From NCBI GenBank assembly GCA_937959285.1, contig CALGAR010000140.1, positions 1 through 20,007 of the forward strand: a stretch of DNA of 20,007 bases, read 5' to 3'. Positions 1-8,243 of this stretch are shown here, one piece after another. The DNA comes from an uncultured Bryobacterales bacterium. Its GTDB lineage: Bacteria; Acidobacteriota; Terriglobia; Bryobacterales; Bryobacteraceae. The notes under the pieces are model-generated. The model was not told the DNA's origin. It did not search any database and saw nothing but the letters and a program-made list of their open reading frames with translations. Position 1 is the stretch's first letter, and each line of letters begins with the position of its first letter. Both the position numbers and the translations under genes were made by a program.

Positions 1-1
1 G

Positions 2-898
2 ATTCTTCTGATTCTCGCCGTAATGAGCAAGGAATCTGCGTACATCGCGCCGCTCTTAATGGCGCTGTACGTCGCATCAAGGCTGCCAAAGCAGGGTTGC
101 GGGATCCGGTCGCTGATCCCATTTTTCCTTGCAGCGGGGCTGGTATTTGCGTACCGTTGGAGCCTATTCAGCGGAATTGGTGGCTACGTTGTCAGTGAAA
201 CCGGCCGGCCTCAGGCGTTCTCCCTCGGACTTCTAACGACTCTGAAGGCAGTGGCGCTGCGCCTGTGGGCAATTCTCTACTTCCCGATCAACTGGAGCGT
301 CGATCCTACTCCGGCCCTTGGTTTTCTCTGTGTGTTGTATATGACGTTGCTGCTTTGGCTGGCGGTGCAAACCAGACCGACGAGGCAGCTCCTGCTACCC
401 CTTAGCTTCCTGCTCGTTGCGATCATCCCCGCGTTACCTCTTCTACTGATTGGCACAAGCTTGGGCAATTCCAGGGTGCTCTACCTGCCATCAGTTGGTT
501 TCTGCATTTTCCTTGCGCTGGCCGTGGACGGATTGACGGGCCGAGCTCGATATCTCATCCCGACCGTCATCGCCGCCTTTCATGCCGGTGTTTTACATCA
601 CAATTTGAACGTGTGGGACTATGCCTCGGCGAAGGTTCAGTCAGCTTGTTCTGCGGCTGCCGATGCAGCCCGGTCTTCCAAGACCCTTGCGGTTTTGGGA
701 TTGCCCGGAGAGATTCGCGGCGTCCCCGCCTTCTCGAACGGTTTCAGAGAATGCGTTGAGCTTCGGGCCGGACATCCGGTGGCAATCGAGAGAATCGGGA
801 AAACCGGCGGCGCTCCCATTGCAAAGAACGCAGTCAGGCTGGAATGGGACAAAGCGAATGACCGGCTGGTCCGGCTAAATCAATCGGTTGGTGAATGA
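2..898 (+). CDS. Multi-spanning membrane protein, 5'-truncated (possible GT-C-type glycosyltransferase or TMTC-like)
   Basis: The reading frame is open to the window edge (codons before the first ATG at 23 have no stop), so only the C-terminal 298 residues or so are visible and the true start lies upstream. Counting from the ATG at 23, hydrophobic segments lie at about residues 28-46, 66-90, 98-115, 122-147, 151-170 and 175-192. A soluble tail of about 95 residues follows. The arrangement of many helices with a short soluble C-terminus resembles polytopic acidobacterial membrane proteins of the GT-C glycosyltransferase or TMTC kind, but I see no catalytic motif, because those sit in the missing N-terminal part. 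It converges on the tRNA gene, with 20 bp between them. The membrane location is well supported. The family is a guess. Confidence 0.75.
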   Translation: MLLILAVMSKESAYIAPLLMALYVASRLPKQGCGIRSLIPFFLAAGLVFAYRWSLFSGIGGYVVSETGRPQAFSLGLLTTLKAVALRLWAILYFPINWSVDPTPALGFLCVLYMTLLLWLAVQTRPTRQLLLPLSFLLVAIIPALPLLLIGTSLGNSRVLYLPSVGFCIFLALAVDGLTGRARYLIPTVIAAFHAGVLHHNLNVWDYASAKVQSACSAAADAARSSKTLAVLGLPGEIRGVPAFSNGFRECVELRAGHPVAIERIGKTGGAPIAKNAVRLEWDKANDRLVRLNQSVGE

Positions 899-918
899 GT
901 GAGTTCGGAAGGAGTTAT

Positions 919-993
919 TGGAGCGGGAGACGGGAATCGAACCCGCAACCAACAGCTTGGAAGGCTGTGACTCTACCATTGAGTTACTCCCGC
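919..993 (-). tRNA. tRNA-Gly (anticodon TCC)
   Basis: On the minus strand the acceptor arm GCGGGAG (987-993) pairs with CTCCCGC (923-929). A U discriminator follows at 922 and an encoded CCA at 919-921. The D arm contains AATGGTAGA. The anticodon stem ACAGC/GCTGT encloses the loop CTTCCAA, giving anticodon TCC (959-961), which reads GGA. The T loop is TTCGATT on a GCGGG/CCCGT stem. All arms fold, and the U discriminator is usual for bacterial tRNA-Gly. A promoter lies about 45 bp upstream. No integrase or repeated 3' tRNA end is visible nearby, so nothing suggests an occupied integration site. Confidence 0.97.
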
Positions 994-1038
994 CCACGCA
1001 CCAAGAGGAGGACTCTCGGTGGAGCCAAGCTCACTACT

Positions 1039-1067
1039 ATTGTACGGAATGGCCGGTGAAGGGTCAA
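1039..1067 (-). promoter_or_regulatory. Sigma-70-type promoter of the tRNA-Gly gene
   Basis: Read on the minus strand, TTGACC (1062-1067) and TACAAT (1039-1044) are separated by exactly 17 bp. This is close to the TTGACA/TATAAT consensus. Transcription would start near 1032, about 40 bases before the mature tRNA 5' end at 993, leaving a short leader for RNase P to remove. The position and orientation fit only the tRNA. Confidence 0.7.
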
Positions 1068-1240
1068 TGTGTGTATGCGGTCTCCGCCGGACGCGCGAGC
1101 CGCCGGGCGCTTCCCGGTCATCAGCCTGTTACAATTTGCTGGTACGCTTTCAACATAGGCAGCTTACATCGGGTTTCCAAACAGTACACCTGCTCTCCGC
1201 CGTCCGTAGGGATGCCATCCGGGATTGGCGGAAATGCCTC

Positions 1241-1247
1241 GGGAGGA
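1241..1247 (+). promoter_or_regulatory. Ribosome binding site that fixes the phosphoesterase start
   Basis: GGGAGGA ends four bases before the ATG at 1252. An in-frame ATG at 1225 has no comparable site and would put nine residues in front of the twin-arginine signal sequence, so 1252 is preferred. Confidence 0.75.
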
Positions 1248-1251
1248 AAGG

Positions 1252-2142
1252 ATGGTCCGCAGAGACTTTTTGAAGGTTCTACCAGCGGCGGTTTCGGCGG
1301 GCGCCGCCCTCGCCGCGCAAACTCCTGCCAGCTTCCGGTTCGTTCACTTTACCGATCCTCATATCCAGCCGGAGCTCCGCGCGGTGGAAGGCTGCGAGCG
1401 CTGCTTCTCGGCTGTGAACGCAGCGAAGGTGGATTTCGCCGTGAGCGGCGGAGACCTCGTCTTTGACGTCCTCGAATCGGGACCGCAGCGCGCAAAGCAA
1501 CTGTTCGACCTCTATACGAAGACGGCGAAGGGCCTCTCAATGCCGGTGTACAACGTCGTCGGAAACCACGACGTCTACGGCGTGTTTGCGAACAGCGGCG
1601 TTTCGCCTTCCGATCCCATGTACGGCAAGAAGATGTTCGAGGACCGGATCGGGAAGCGCTACCAGTCGTTTGACCACAAGGGCTGGCACTTCATCCTCCT
1701 GGACTCGATCGGGATCACGCCCGATCGCCGGTACATCGGTGAGATTGATGAAGAACAGTTGAGCTGGCTGAAGAGCGACCTCGAGTCCGTCGGACCGCGG
1801 AGACCGGTCGTGGTCTTCACGCACATTCCGCTGGTGACAGGCTTCCCGCAGTTTGTGCTGGCGCCCGGCGCCTCGACCAGAAACATCGTTGTCACCAATA
1901 GCCGCGACGTCCTGGCGGTGCTTGCCAAATACAACGTGAAGGCCGTGCTCCAGGGCCACACGCATGTTCGAGAGACGGTGCTCTACAAGGGCTGCCAGTT
2001 CATCACGTCCGGATCGGTTTGCGGCAACTGGTGGAAGGGGGAGCGCATGGGACACCCCGAGGGCTTCGCCGTGCTCACCGTCCGCGGCGAAACCATTGAG
2101 TGGAGCTACCAGACCTACGGGTGGAAAGCGGCCGCGGCTTAG
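1252..2142 (+). CDS. Exported calcineurin-like metallophosphoesterase
   Basis: A 296-residue protein of the calcineurin-like phosphoesterase superfamily (Icc/CpdA-like clan). These are di-metal enzymes that hydrolyse phosphomono- or diesters; the substrate here cannot be told. All five metal-binding blocks are visible: D35-x-H37 (FTDPHI), GGD at 66-68, GNHD at 104-107, H191 (THIP) and GHTH at 235-238. The active site therefore looks complete. The N-terminus reads MVRRDFLK followed by an alanine-rich hydrophobic stretch ending near AAQ (residues 9-23). This is a twin-arginine-like signal, so a periplasmic location is inferred. The gene stands alone on its strand. Its TAG stop (2140-2142) interlocks with the TAA stop of the convergent receptor gene, which leaves no room for a terminator between them. 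Confidence 0.92.
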   Translation: MVRRDFLKVLPAAVSAGAALAAQTPASFRFVHFTDPHIQPELRAVEGCERCFSAVNAAKVDFAVSGGDLVFDVLESGPQRAKQLFDLYTKTAKGLSMPVYNVVGNHDVYGVFANSGVSPSDPMYGKKMFEDRIGKRYQSFDHKGWHFILLDSIGITPDRRYIGEIDEEQLSWLKSDLESVGPRRPVVVFTHIPLVTGFPQFVLAPGASTRNIVVTNSRDVLAVLAKYNVKAVLQGHTHVRETVLYKGCQFITSGSVCGNWWKGERMGHPEGFAVLTVRGETIEWSYQTYGWKAAAA

Positions 2143-4484
2143 AACGAAGCCTGCAGCCGGAGAGCGAAACTGCGCGGCGGCGCCAGCGCCGTTCCGGAGA
2201 AAACGCCGCTGAAGTTGATTACATTCAACTGGTTCGTGAGATTCAGGACCTCCGCCTGAAGGCTCAGCCGGCGGCGCTCCCGCTCGATCAATGTGACACC
2301 CGCGTGCCAGTCCAGCGAGTAGGAAGGCAGAACGCGTCCGCGTTCAAGGTTGACGCGATTCAGGATGCGGCGATCCTCCACCTCCAGTTCCTCCTCATCC
2401 TCTTCTCCGGGCTCCCGCTCAAAAGGCAGCCCGCTGCCGTACCAGGCGGCGACCGCCGTCCACGCCCGCCGGCTGATCTGATAGCGGAGGCGGCCGTAGG
2501 CGGTGTTCCGCTGGTCTTGCGTAATCGGAAAGCTGTCGTGCGAGCTTAGCAGATACTCGACGCCCTCTTCCAACAACAGTCCGCCGGTCACCGGCAGGCG
2601 GGCCAATCCGGTGAGATTGGAGTATGTCAGAAAGCCCGAAAACCGGCCCCAGCGCGGCAAGTCCAGCCGAGCCTCAAAGCCGTGGATGAATGCCTCCGCA
2701 AACGACACCGGAAAGCTCACGCCCGAGTTCAGGAAGACGTCGTCATCGGCGAAGTTCCGGATGTCGCGGCGGTAGTAGCTGCCATCCAGGCGAAATTTGG
2801 ACCAAAGCCCCTTGGAGAACCCTACTTCAAAGAAATGTCCGCGCGACGGCGGTACAGGCAGCCCGGTGGTCTCGTCGGAGAGCCGCTGCGCCGACTCAGA
2901 GCTTGCCAGCAGCAGGTTCTCAATGGCCGGGGTCTGAAAGATACGGTCGTAAGAGGCACGGAGAAGCAGCCCGCCTTCCGGCCAGTACCAGCTGACCCCC
3001 AGGCGCGGCGAGAACGCATTTTCGTTGACCAGAAACCGGTAGGCGTCCCAGCGAAGCCCTGCGCTGATGGTCAGACGGCCGAGACGGATCCGGTCCTGGA
3101 TGAATACCGAGTGTTCCCTCGACCGCCTGGCTCCCTCAAAACGGTAGGTAGCAGGCAAATCGTCGTCAAATTCATCGAAATCGACGATGCGATAACCAAA
3201 CCGCTCCCGTACTGCCGACGCCAGAATATCGGTTCCCAGCTTGAACTCGTGCCGCCCGAACTGGGCGGCGATGCTCGCGCTGGCGTAGCCTTCACGGAAG
3301 CCCCGGTCCTGATCCGCAAGGATCGGCGTAGAGAGGGCGTTCGACCAGAACCGCGCATTCAGATCACGAACCATGCCCCTTGCCGCAAAGAGGACGTTTG
3401 GCGAGAGAACGCTCGTCCAGCTCACATAGCCCCGAGTCTCTTCGTTCTGCCTGTCCTGGCGCTGGCCGGCCTCCTGCTGATCCAGCGTGTTCGGCACAAG
3501 GAACGACGAGCGCCGGCTGCTCACCTGCAGGCGCAGCCTGTTCCGATCGTTGAACTCATGCTCCAGCCGTCCTCCGGCTCCGGCCAAGGTAGCGTGATTT
3601 GTGAAGTTGTCCGGCGAGGGAGGATCCAGATAGCGGTCCGTGATGCCGGAAGCGCCAAACACATTCCAATAACTCCGGCCCGCCCGTCCGCCAAGGGAAA
3701 CCGATCCGATGTTCGTGCTGAAGCGGCCGGTCTGCCAGATCGCCTGACCATAGAGTGGTTCTTCAGGCGGAGGCGCGGTTACGAGCTCGACGACGCCGCC
3801 CAGCTTCCGGCCATATTCAGCGGGATAACCGGCCGTCAGCACAGTAATGGAAGCCATCGACTCAGGTTCCAGCGCTGGCGCGAACGCTGGCGACCGGTTA
3901 TCCAGGATCGGCACGCCATCGAGAACGTACTGCGTGTCGTACTCAGAGCCCCTTGGGTGGAGAACGCCGTTTGCTTCCAGCAGCCATCCGGGCTGCGTCT
4001 GCACCAGCTCGAGCAGCCCTCGCGCCGGCTGGGACGAACGGCGTTCGGTAATCAGCTCTTTTCCCACATGATTGCGTGGAGCCAGAGGACTGAGCAGTGT
4101 CGACGGCTCTGAAACCGTGACAGCCGTTTCCACCCCGGCAACCTGCAGAGTGATGCGCCTCTCAACCGGGACCTCGGTCGACAACTCGAGCAATTCGGCG
4201 TGGGACGAAAAACCTTGCCGCTCAACCGACAGCCGGTAGGAACCGAACGGCAGCGACCGCGCCACGAACACGCCTTCAGGACTGGTCCTGAACGGGAGGC
4301 GAACCTGGCTGGACTCGCTGATCAGCTCGCCGGAGGCGCTCAGCGGCAGCCCGGAGCCGTCGTACACAGCAATGCGAACTTCGCCCACCCCTTGCTGTGC
4401 AGCGAGGGGCATTGCCCAAAGCGCCAAAAAGACCAGGAGTCCAGGAAGCATCAGGAAAAGGATCCGTGAACAAGATCCTATCAC
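2139..4484 (-). CDS. TonB-dependent receptor-like outer-membrane protein (carboxypeptidase-regulatory-like, plug, barrel)
   Basis: A protein of about 781 residues. An N-terminal signal sequence with a hydrophobic core ends at a PLAAQQ-type cleavage site. A carboxypeptidase-regulatory-like beta-sandwich spans roughly residues 30-110 (VRIAVYDGSGLPL to RRITLQV). A TonB plug domain follows at about 135-235, with VLDGVPI and the conserved GYPAEYGRKLGG segment. The rest is a predicted 22-strand barrel ending in a terminal phenylalanine (FALRLQASF), typical of outer-membrane proteins. It probably takes up or binds an unknown substrate. The GTG at 4484 is chosen as start because GGAG lies five bases upstream and it keeps a basic residue before the hydrophobic core. 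ATG at 4451 and TTG at 4508 are alternatives. A very acidic loop (GEEDEEELEVED) lies near the C-terminus. It is divergent from a second, larger receptor gene. Confidence 0.9.
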   Translation of the reverse strand: MIGSCSRILFLMLPGLLVFLALWAMPLAAQQGVGEVRIAVYDGSGLPLSASGELISESSQVRLPFRTSPEGVFVARSLPFGSYRLSVERQGFSSHAELLELSTEVPVERRITLQVAGVETAVTVSEPSTLLSPLAPRNHVGKELITERRSSQPARGLLELVQTQPGWLLEANGVLHPRGSEYDTQYVLDGVPILDNRSPAFAPALEPESMASITVLTAGYPAEYGRKLGGVVELVTAPPPEEPLYGQAIWQTGRFSTNIGSVSLGGRAGRSYWNVFGASGITDRYLDPPSPDNFTNHATLAGAGGRLEHEFNDRNRLRLQVSSRRSSFLVPNTLDQQEAGQRQDRQNEETRGYVSWTSVLSPNVLFAARGMVRDLNARFWSNALSTPILADQDRGFREGYASASIAAQFGRHEFKLGTDILASAVRERFGYRIVDFDEFDDDLPATYRFEGARRSREHSVFIQDRIRLGRLTISAGLRWDAYRFLVNENAFSPRLGVSWYWPEGGLLLRASYDRIFQTPAIENLLLASSESAQRLSDETTGLPVPPSRGHFFEVGFSKGLWSKFRLDGSYYRRDIRNFADDDVFLNSGVSFPVSFAEAFIHGFEARLDLPRWGRFSGFLTYSNLTGLARLPVTGGLLLEEGVEYLLSSHDSFPITQDQRNTAYGRLRYQISRRAWTAVAAWYGSGLPFEREPGEEDEEELEVEDRRILNRVNLERGRVLPSYSLDWHAGVTLIERERRRLSLQAEVLNLTNQLNVINFSGVFSGTALAPPRSFALRLQASF

Positions 4485-4489
4485 CACCG

Positions 4490-4493
4490 CTCC
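4490..4493 (-). promoter_or_regulatory. Ribosome binding site supporting the GTG start at 4484
   Basis: On the minus strand the sequence ATTGGAGCGGTG precedes GTG, so GGAG is five bases from the start codon. The ATG at 4451 and the TTG at 4508 lack an equally well placed site. This is the basis for choosing the 781-residue form. Confidence 0.45.
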
Positions 4494-4528
4494 AATCGCC
4501 CGTAGCAAACCATACCCGATCCCTCGGA

Positions 4529-4558
4529 TTCAACGTGCAACTCCAAGTCTGATAAGAT
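4529..4558 (+). promoter_or_regulatory. Candidate promoter of the large TonB-dependent receptor gene
   Basis: TTCAAC (4529-4534) and TAAGAT (4553-4558) are 18 bp apart in the 97-bp divergent region. They would start transcription near 4565, giving a very short leader before the ATG at 4582. The match to consensus is moderate. No equally good minus-strand pair was found for the divergent gene. Confidence 0.35.
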
Positions 4559-4581
4559 TGCGCGGGCAAGGGGGGGACGTC

Positions 4582-7500
4582 ATGAAGATCGCCCGGCAGT
4601 TGCCGATATTTGCCCTGGTTTTTACCGCCCTGCTCGCACAGGACCCGCGCGGCGGTATCACTGGAACCATTGGAGACGAAACAGGCGCCGTCATCCCCGG
4701 CGTGAAAGTTCGGGCCACCAACATAGAGACAGGGGTTGCGGCGTCAGCGGAAACCAACCAGAGCGGTCAATACCGGCTGCCCTATTTGCCGGCCGGCATT
4801 TATCGCCTCACCGCCGAAGCAGTCGGGTTCAAGTCCTTCGTCCGCGACAGGATCGAGGTGCGCGTAGGTGAAATGGTCGATCTCCCGATCCGCATGGAGG
4901 TAGGCGCGCTCACTGAAACAGTCCAAATCAGCGCGGAGACGCCGGTGCTCGAAACGGCGAGTGCGTCGCTTGGACAAACTATCGATTCCCGCCGCATCCA
5001 GGAGCTTCCCCAGCGCGGCGGCAATCCCCTGGAGCTTGCGCTGCTGACGCCGGGCGTGGTGAACGCCACCAACATGCGTCTCAGGAAGGCTATGGCGCCG
5101 GAGGCGACCTCCGACATTACCGCCGACGGCGCGGGCCGGTTCAACAACGAGTTTCAGGTGGATGGCATCACAAACGTCGCTGCCGACCGCGGGAGTGGCT
5201 ACGGGCGCGTCGCCTTCAGCCCGCCGCAATCGGCTGTGCGCGAGTTCAAGATGCAAACGTCGGCTTACGACGCGAGCATCGGGCACACGATGGGAGCGCT
5301 GCTGAACGTCAGCACTGCGAGCGGAACGAACGAACTTCACGGACAGTTGCAGTATTTCCTCCGCCATAAGGCGCTCGACGCGCCAAACTTCTTCAACAAT
5401 AAGAACGGGACCACGCAATCGGTCTATCAGGATCACCGCTACGGGTTTGCCCTCGGCGGGCCGCTCACAATCCCTCGCCTTTACTCAGGCAGGAACCGCA
5501 CGTTCTGGTTTTACACCTACGAGAAGAACAACTTCGGAGTGCCAGTGCAGTGGACGCGCACCGTGCCCACAGCCGAACAGCGCAGAGGCGATTTCTCGGC
5601 ACTCCTGCGCAATGGCTCCATCTATCAGATCTATGATCCGTTCACCACGCGGCCCGCATCACAGGCAGGCCGTTTTGAGCGGTCGCCGTTCCCCGGCAAC
5701 ATCATTCCGGAGAGCCGGCTCGACCCCGTCGGCCGGGCACTCGTCAATCTTTATCCGCTCCCGAACCAGGCTGGCACTTCCGATGGCCGAAACAACTTCT
5801 TCCTGGCGAACAAAGCGCTCCAGGACTACTACGTTCACCTGCTGCGGCTCGACCATGCGTTCAGCGAGAACCATCGCGCGTTCCTCCGTGTCCACTACGA
5901 CTTCTGGAAAGAGAAGAAGAACAATGATTTCGGCGACTGGCTGAATGGCATTCACCAGAACCGTCCGAACCGCGGAGTCGCACTCGACGACGTAATCGTG
6001 ATTAATCCCAATCTTGTGCTCAATCTCCGCTACGGATTCACGAGCACGAAATGGTGGCAGTACCGCGTCAGCCGCGGCTACGATCTAGCCAGCCTGGGCT
6101 TCTCGCCGAATCTGCTGCGCTATCTCGACCCGCAGGAGTCGCCGCTTCCGCGCATCTCGCCGGGCGCCTATTCACAAATCTCCTGGTGGGAGAACCCCGG
6201 CGACGGCGTGAACTCGAGCCTGACGCATAGCTTTCAGGGAACGGTCACGCGGCTGGTGGGAGCGCACAGCCTCCGCGCCGGAGCCGAGGTTCGCGTACTT
6301 CGCAGCTTCAACAACCGCCGGCCGATCGGCGTCGCGCCCGACCTATCCTTCGGCACGACGTACACGCGCGGCCCGCTCGACACCTCCGCCGCAGCCCCGA
6401 TTGGTCAGGATCTTGCCAGCATGCTGCTCGGAATTCCCGCAGGCAGTATGGAGATCGTTGCAAGTTCTGCGCTGCAGAACCAGTTCTACGGTTTCTACAT
6501 TCACGATGACTGGCGCGTCACACCGAAGCTGACACTCAACATCGGCCTTCGGTACGAGCTCGAAACTCCGATCACGGAGCGCTACAACCGGCTGGTCGCC
6601 GATTTCGACCGCGTCTCACCGAATCCGATCGAGGAACAGGCAAAGGCAAACTACGCTCTCAACCCGATCCCCGAACTCAGCCCTGAAGCTTTCGCTGTGC
6701 GGGGAGGCCTTACCTGGAGCGGTCCCGACAGGCGAAGCCCCTACGCCGGCGAAAGGAACAACTTGATGCCGCGCATCGGATTTGCCTACACCCTGACGCA
6801 AAAGACGATCCTTCGAGGCGGTTATGGCCTCTTCTTTGACACGCTGGGCATTCTCAAGACATTGCCGTATCAGACCGGCTTCTCGCAATCCACGCCAATT
6901 CAGGCCTCGCTCGACAACGGCCAGACCTATATCGCGACCCTGGCGAATCCGTTCCCGAACGGCTTAATTCCGCCTGCCGGTCCTGCGAAAGGACTGCGAA
7001 CGAACCTCGGCCAAGGTATCGATTATTACTATCGCGACATGAAGCAGGCTTACTCACAGCGCTGGTCTTTCGGAGTGCAGCGTCAATTGCCGGCACAGTT
7101 CATGATCGATGTCTCGTATGTCGGCAACCGCGCCACCCGGATCGGCGTCGAGCGCAACATCAACGTCACTCCGGCGGAGTACCTGAGCCGCAGCCCGGTT
7201 CGCGATCAGGCACGCATCAACTACCTCAACCAGCAGTTCCCGAATCCGTTCCGCGGAACCGATCCGATTTTCGGGGCGAACATCTCCCGGGCAAGTCTGC
7301 TGCGTCCGTATCCACAGTTCGGCGACATCAACGCATTTGAGCCAATTGGCTACTCCTGGTACCACTCCCTGCAGATCCGCTCGGAACGCCGCTTCGCACA
7401 GGGCTTCACCTTCCAGCTTGCCTACACCTGGTCGAAGACAATGGAAGCAACCGAGTTCCTGAATCCCCAGGATCCGACTCCGTACGAAGTGATCTCGGCC

Positions 7501-8031
7501 TTCGACCGTACGCACCGGATCGGGGCCAGCGGAATCTGGGAAGTGCCGCTCGGGAGGGGACGCAAATTCGCCAGTGGAGCATCTGGCCTGCTGGACGCAT
7601 TGATCGGCGGGTGGAAAGTTGGGACTGTGTTCACGATGCAGTCCGGGCAGCCCCTCGGCTTCGGCAACGCCATCCTGCTCACCCACCCCCACGAGGTCAG
7701 CCTTTCAGAGCCGGACGTCGACCGATGGTTCAACATCAATGCCTTCAACCGTATTCCAGGGGAGCAGCTGGCAAGCAACTACCGCCAGCTCCCGCTGAGG
7801 TTTAGCGGCATTCGAAGCGACGGACAGTTCGCCATCGATATGTCGTTCAGTAAGTATTTCCGCTTCAACGAGAGAACGCAGCTCCAGTTCCGCGCAGACT
7901 CGTACAATTTCACAAACACAACAAGTTTCGCGAATCCGAATACAACGCCGACGAACAGCGCGTTCGGTCGCGTGACCTCGACCCAGAACGACGCGCGCAA
8001 CTGGCAACTGGCGCTGCGCCTGATCTTCTGA
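4582..8031 (+). CDS. Oar-like TonB-dependent receptor-like outer-membrane protein
   Basis: A 1149-residue outer-membrane protein. The signal peptide covers about residues 1-20 (MKIARQLPIFALVFTALLAQ). A carboxypeptidase-regulatory-like domain follows at about 23-105, with GTIGDETGAVIPGVKV and GQYRLPYLPAGIY. A plug-like domain runs from about 120 to 260, including RIQELPQRGGNPLELALLTP. The remainder is a long beta-barrel with repeated aromatic strands ending in ALRLIF. This is the expanded family typical of Acidobacteriota, often annotated as Oar-like or TonB-dependent receptor; the substrate is unknown. The ATG at 4582 is used because an AAGGGGGGGA site lies just upstream and the residues after it form a signal peptide. 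A longer in-frame form from 4372 would overlap the divergent gene. No frameshift or internal stop is seen. A hairpin follows the stop codon. Confidence 0.92.
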   Translation: MKIARQLPIFALVFTALLAQDPRGGITGTIGDETGAVIPGVKVRATNIETGVAASAETNQSGQYRLPYLPAGIYRLTAEAVGFKSFVRDRIEVRVGEMVDLPIRMEVGALTETVQISAETPVLETASASLGQTIDSRRIQELPQRGGNPLELALLTPGVVNATNMRLRKAMAPEATSDITADGAGRFNNEFQVDGITNVAADRGSGYGRVAFSPPQSAVREFKMQTSAYDASIGHTMGALLNVSTASGTNELHGQLQYFLRHKALDAPNFFNNKNGTTQSVYQDHRYGFALGGPLTIPRLYSGRNRTFWFYTYEKNNFGVPVQWTRTVPTAEQRRGDFSALLRNGSIYQIYDPFTTRPASQAGRFERSPFPGNIIPESRLDPVGRALVNLYPLPNQAGTSDGRNNFFLANKALQDYYVHLLRLDHAFSENHRAFLRVHYDFWKEKKNNDFGDWLNGIHQNRPNRGVALDDVIVINPNLVLNLRYGFTSTKWWQYRVSRGYDLASLGFSPNLLRYLDPQESPLPRISPGAYSQISWWENPGDGVNSSLTHSFQGTVTRLVGAHSLRAGAEVRVLRSFNNRRPIGVAPDLSFGTTYTRGPLDTSAAAPIGQDLASMLLGIPAGSMEIVASSALQNQFYGFYIHDDWRVTPKLTLNIGLRYELETPITERYNRLVADFDRVSPNPIEEQAKANYALNPIPELSPEAFAVRGGLTWSGPDRRSPYAGERNNLMPRIGFAYTLTQKTILRGGYGLFFDTLGILKTLPYQTGFSQSTPIQASLDNGQTYIATLANPFPNGLIPPAGPAKGLRTNLGQGIDYYYRDMKQAYSQRWSFGVQRQLPAQFMIDVSYVGNRATRIGVERNINVTPAEYLSRSPVRDQARINYLNQQFPNPFRGTDPIFGANISRASLLRPYPQFGDINAFEPIGYSWYHSLQIRSERRFAQGFTFQLAYTWSKTMEATEFLNPQDPTPYEVISAFDRTHRIGASGIWEVPLGRGRKFASGASGLLDALIGGWKVGTVFTMQSGQPLGFGNAILLTHPHEVSLSEPDVDRWFNINAFNRIPGEQLASNYRQLPLRFSGIRSDGQFAIDMSFSKYFRFNERTQLQFRADSYNFTNTTSFANPNTTPTNSAFGRVTSTQNDARNWQLALRLIF

Positions 8032-8035
8032 CCTG

Positions 8036-8057
8036 GAGCGCCGCCTCCCGGGCGCTC
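8036..8057 (+). terminator. Stem-loop after the receptor gene, possible terminator without a U tract
   Basis: GAGCGCC (8036-8042) pairs perfectly with GGCGCTC (8051-8057) around an eight-base loop, starting five bases after the stop codon. No run of T follows, so it may be a weak or factor-assisted terminator, or an mRNA-stabilising hairpin separating the receptor transcript from the isc operon. Confidence 0.4.
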
Positions 8058-8181
8058 TATGCCAGTGCAAGGAGCGCCCCGCGGCGCATTGCGGCTTCGA
8101 CCCCTTACCCTGAGACTGATTCGGTCGTAATTTAAACGCTACAAAAGAAAGGACAAAGAAGGAACGTCTCTAGTACCGCGC

Positions 8182-8211
8182 TTGACCGGTTCCTGCGAGC
8201 CAAGGTATATT
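8182..8211 (+). promoter_or_regulatory. Promoter of the isc operon
   Basis: TTGACC (8182-8187) and TATATT (8206-8211) are separated by 18 bp, and an A/T-rich stretch lies further upstream (8128-8160). The predicted start is near 8218, about 26 bases before the regulator's ATG. This is the only strong promoter seen ahead of the seven co-directional isc genes. Confidence 0.65.
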
Positions 8212-8217
8212 TAGATG

Positions 8218-8236
8218 TCGGACCGTTTCGATCCGA
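8218..8236 (+). promoter_or_regulatory. Inverted repeat at the isc transcription start, candidate operator
   Basis: TCGGA (8218-8222) and TCCGA (8232-8236) form an inverted repeat with a nine-base spacer. An inner pair extends the match to six of seven positions. It covers the presumed transcription start and leader just before the Rrf2 gene. It could be the site for autoregulation by that protein, or an RNA hairpin near the start codon. It does not closely resemble the E. coli IscR type 1 or type 2 consensus. Confidence 0.3.
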
Positions 8237-8243
8237 GTTCAGC

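Larger units (their letters stand above)
994..1251. other. Intergenic region between tRNA-Gly and the phosphoesterase gene
   Basis: These 258 bp hold the minus-strand tRNA promoter and the ribosome binding site of the plus-strand phosphoesterase gene. A TACAAT at 1130-1135 could be a -10 element for that gene, but no good -35 box is found at the right distance. Short open frames crossing this stretch also read through the tRNA and have no coding appearance. Confidence 0.4.

Noticed and set aside
919..993. tRNA-Gly as an integration site of a mobile element
   Set aside because: No integrase, no repeated tRNA 3' end and no change of gene character were seen on either side.
918..1466. 182-residue open frame on the plus strand
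   Set aside because: It runs across the tRNA-Gly gene and into the phosphoesterase gene in another frame; not coding.
2682..4112. 476-residue open frame on the plus strand
   Set aside because: It lies wholly antisense to the smaller receptor gene, whose protein has clear signal, plug and barrel features. The antisense product is rich in Arg and Pro with no recognisable domain, as expected of G+C-rich shadow frames.
4372..4581. 70-residue N-terminal extension of the large receptor
   Set aside because: It would overlap the divergent receptor gene, and the signal peptide begins only at the ATG at 4582, which has its own ribosome binding site.
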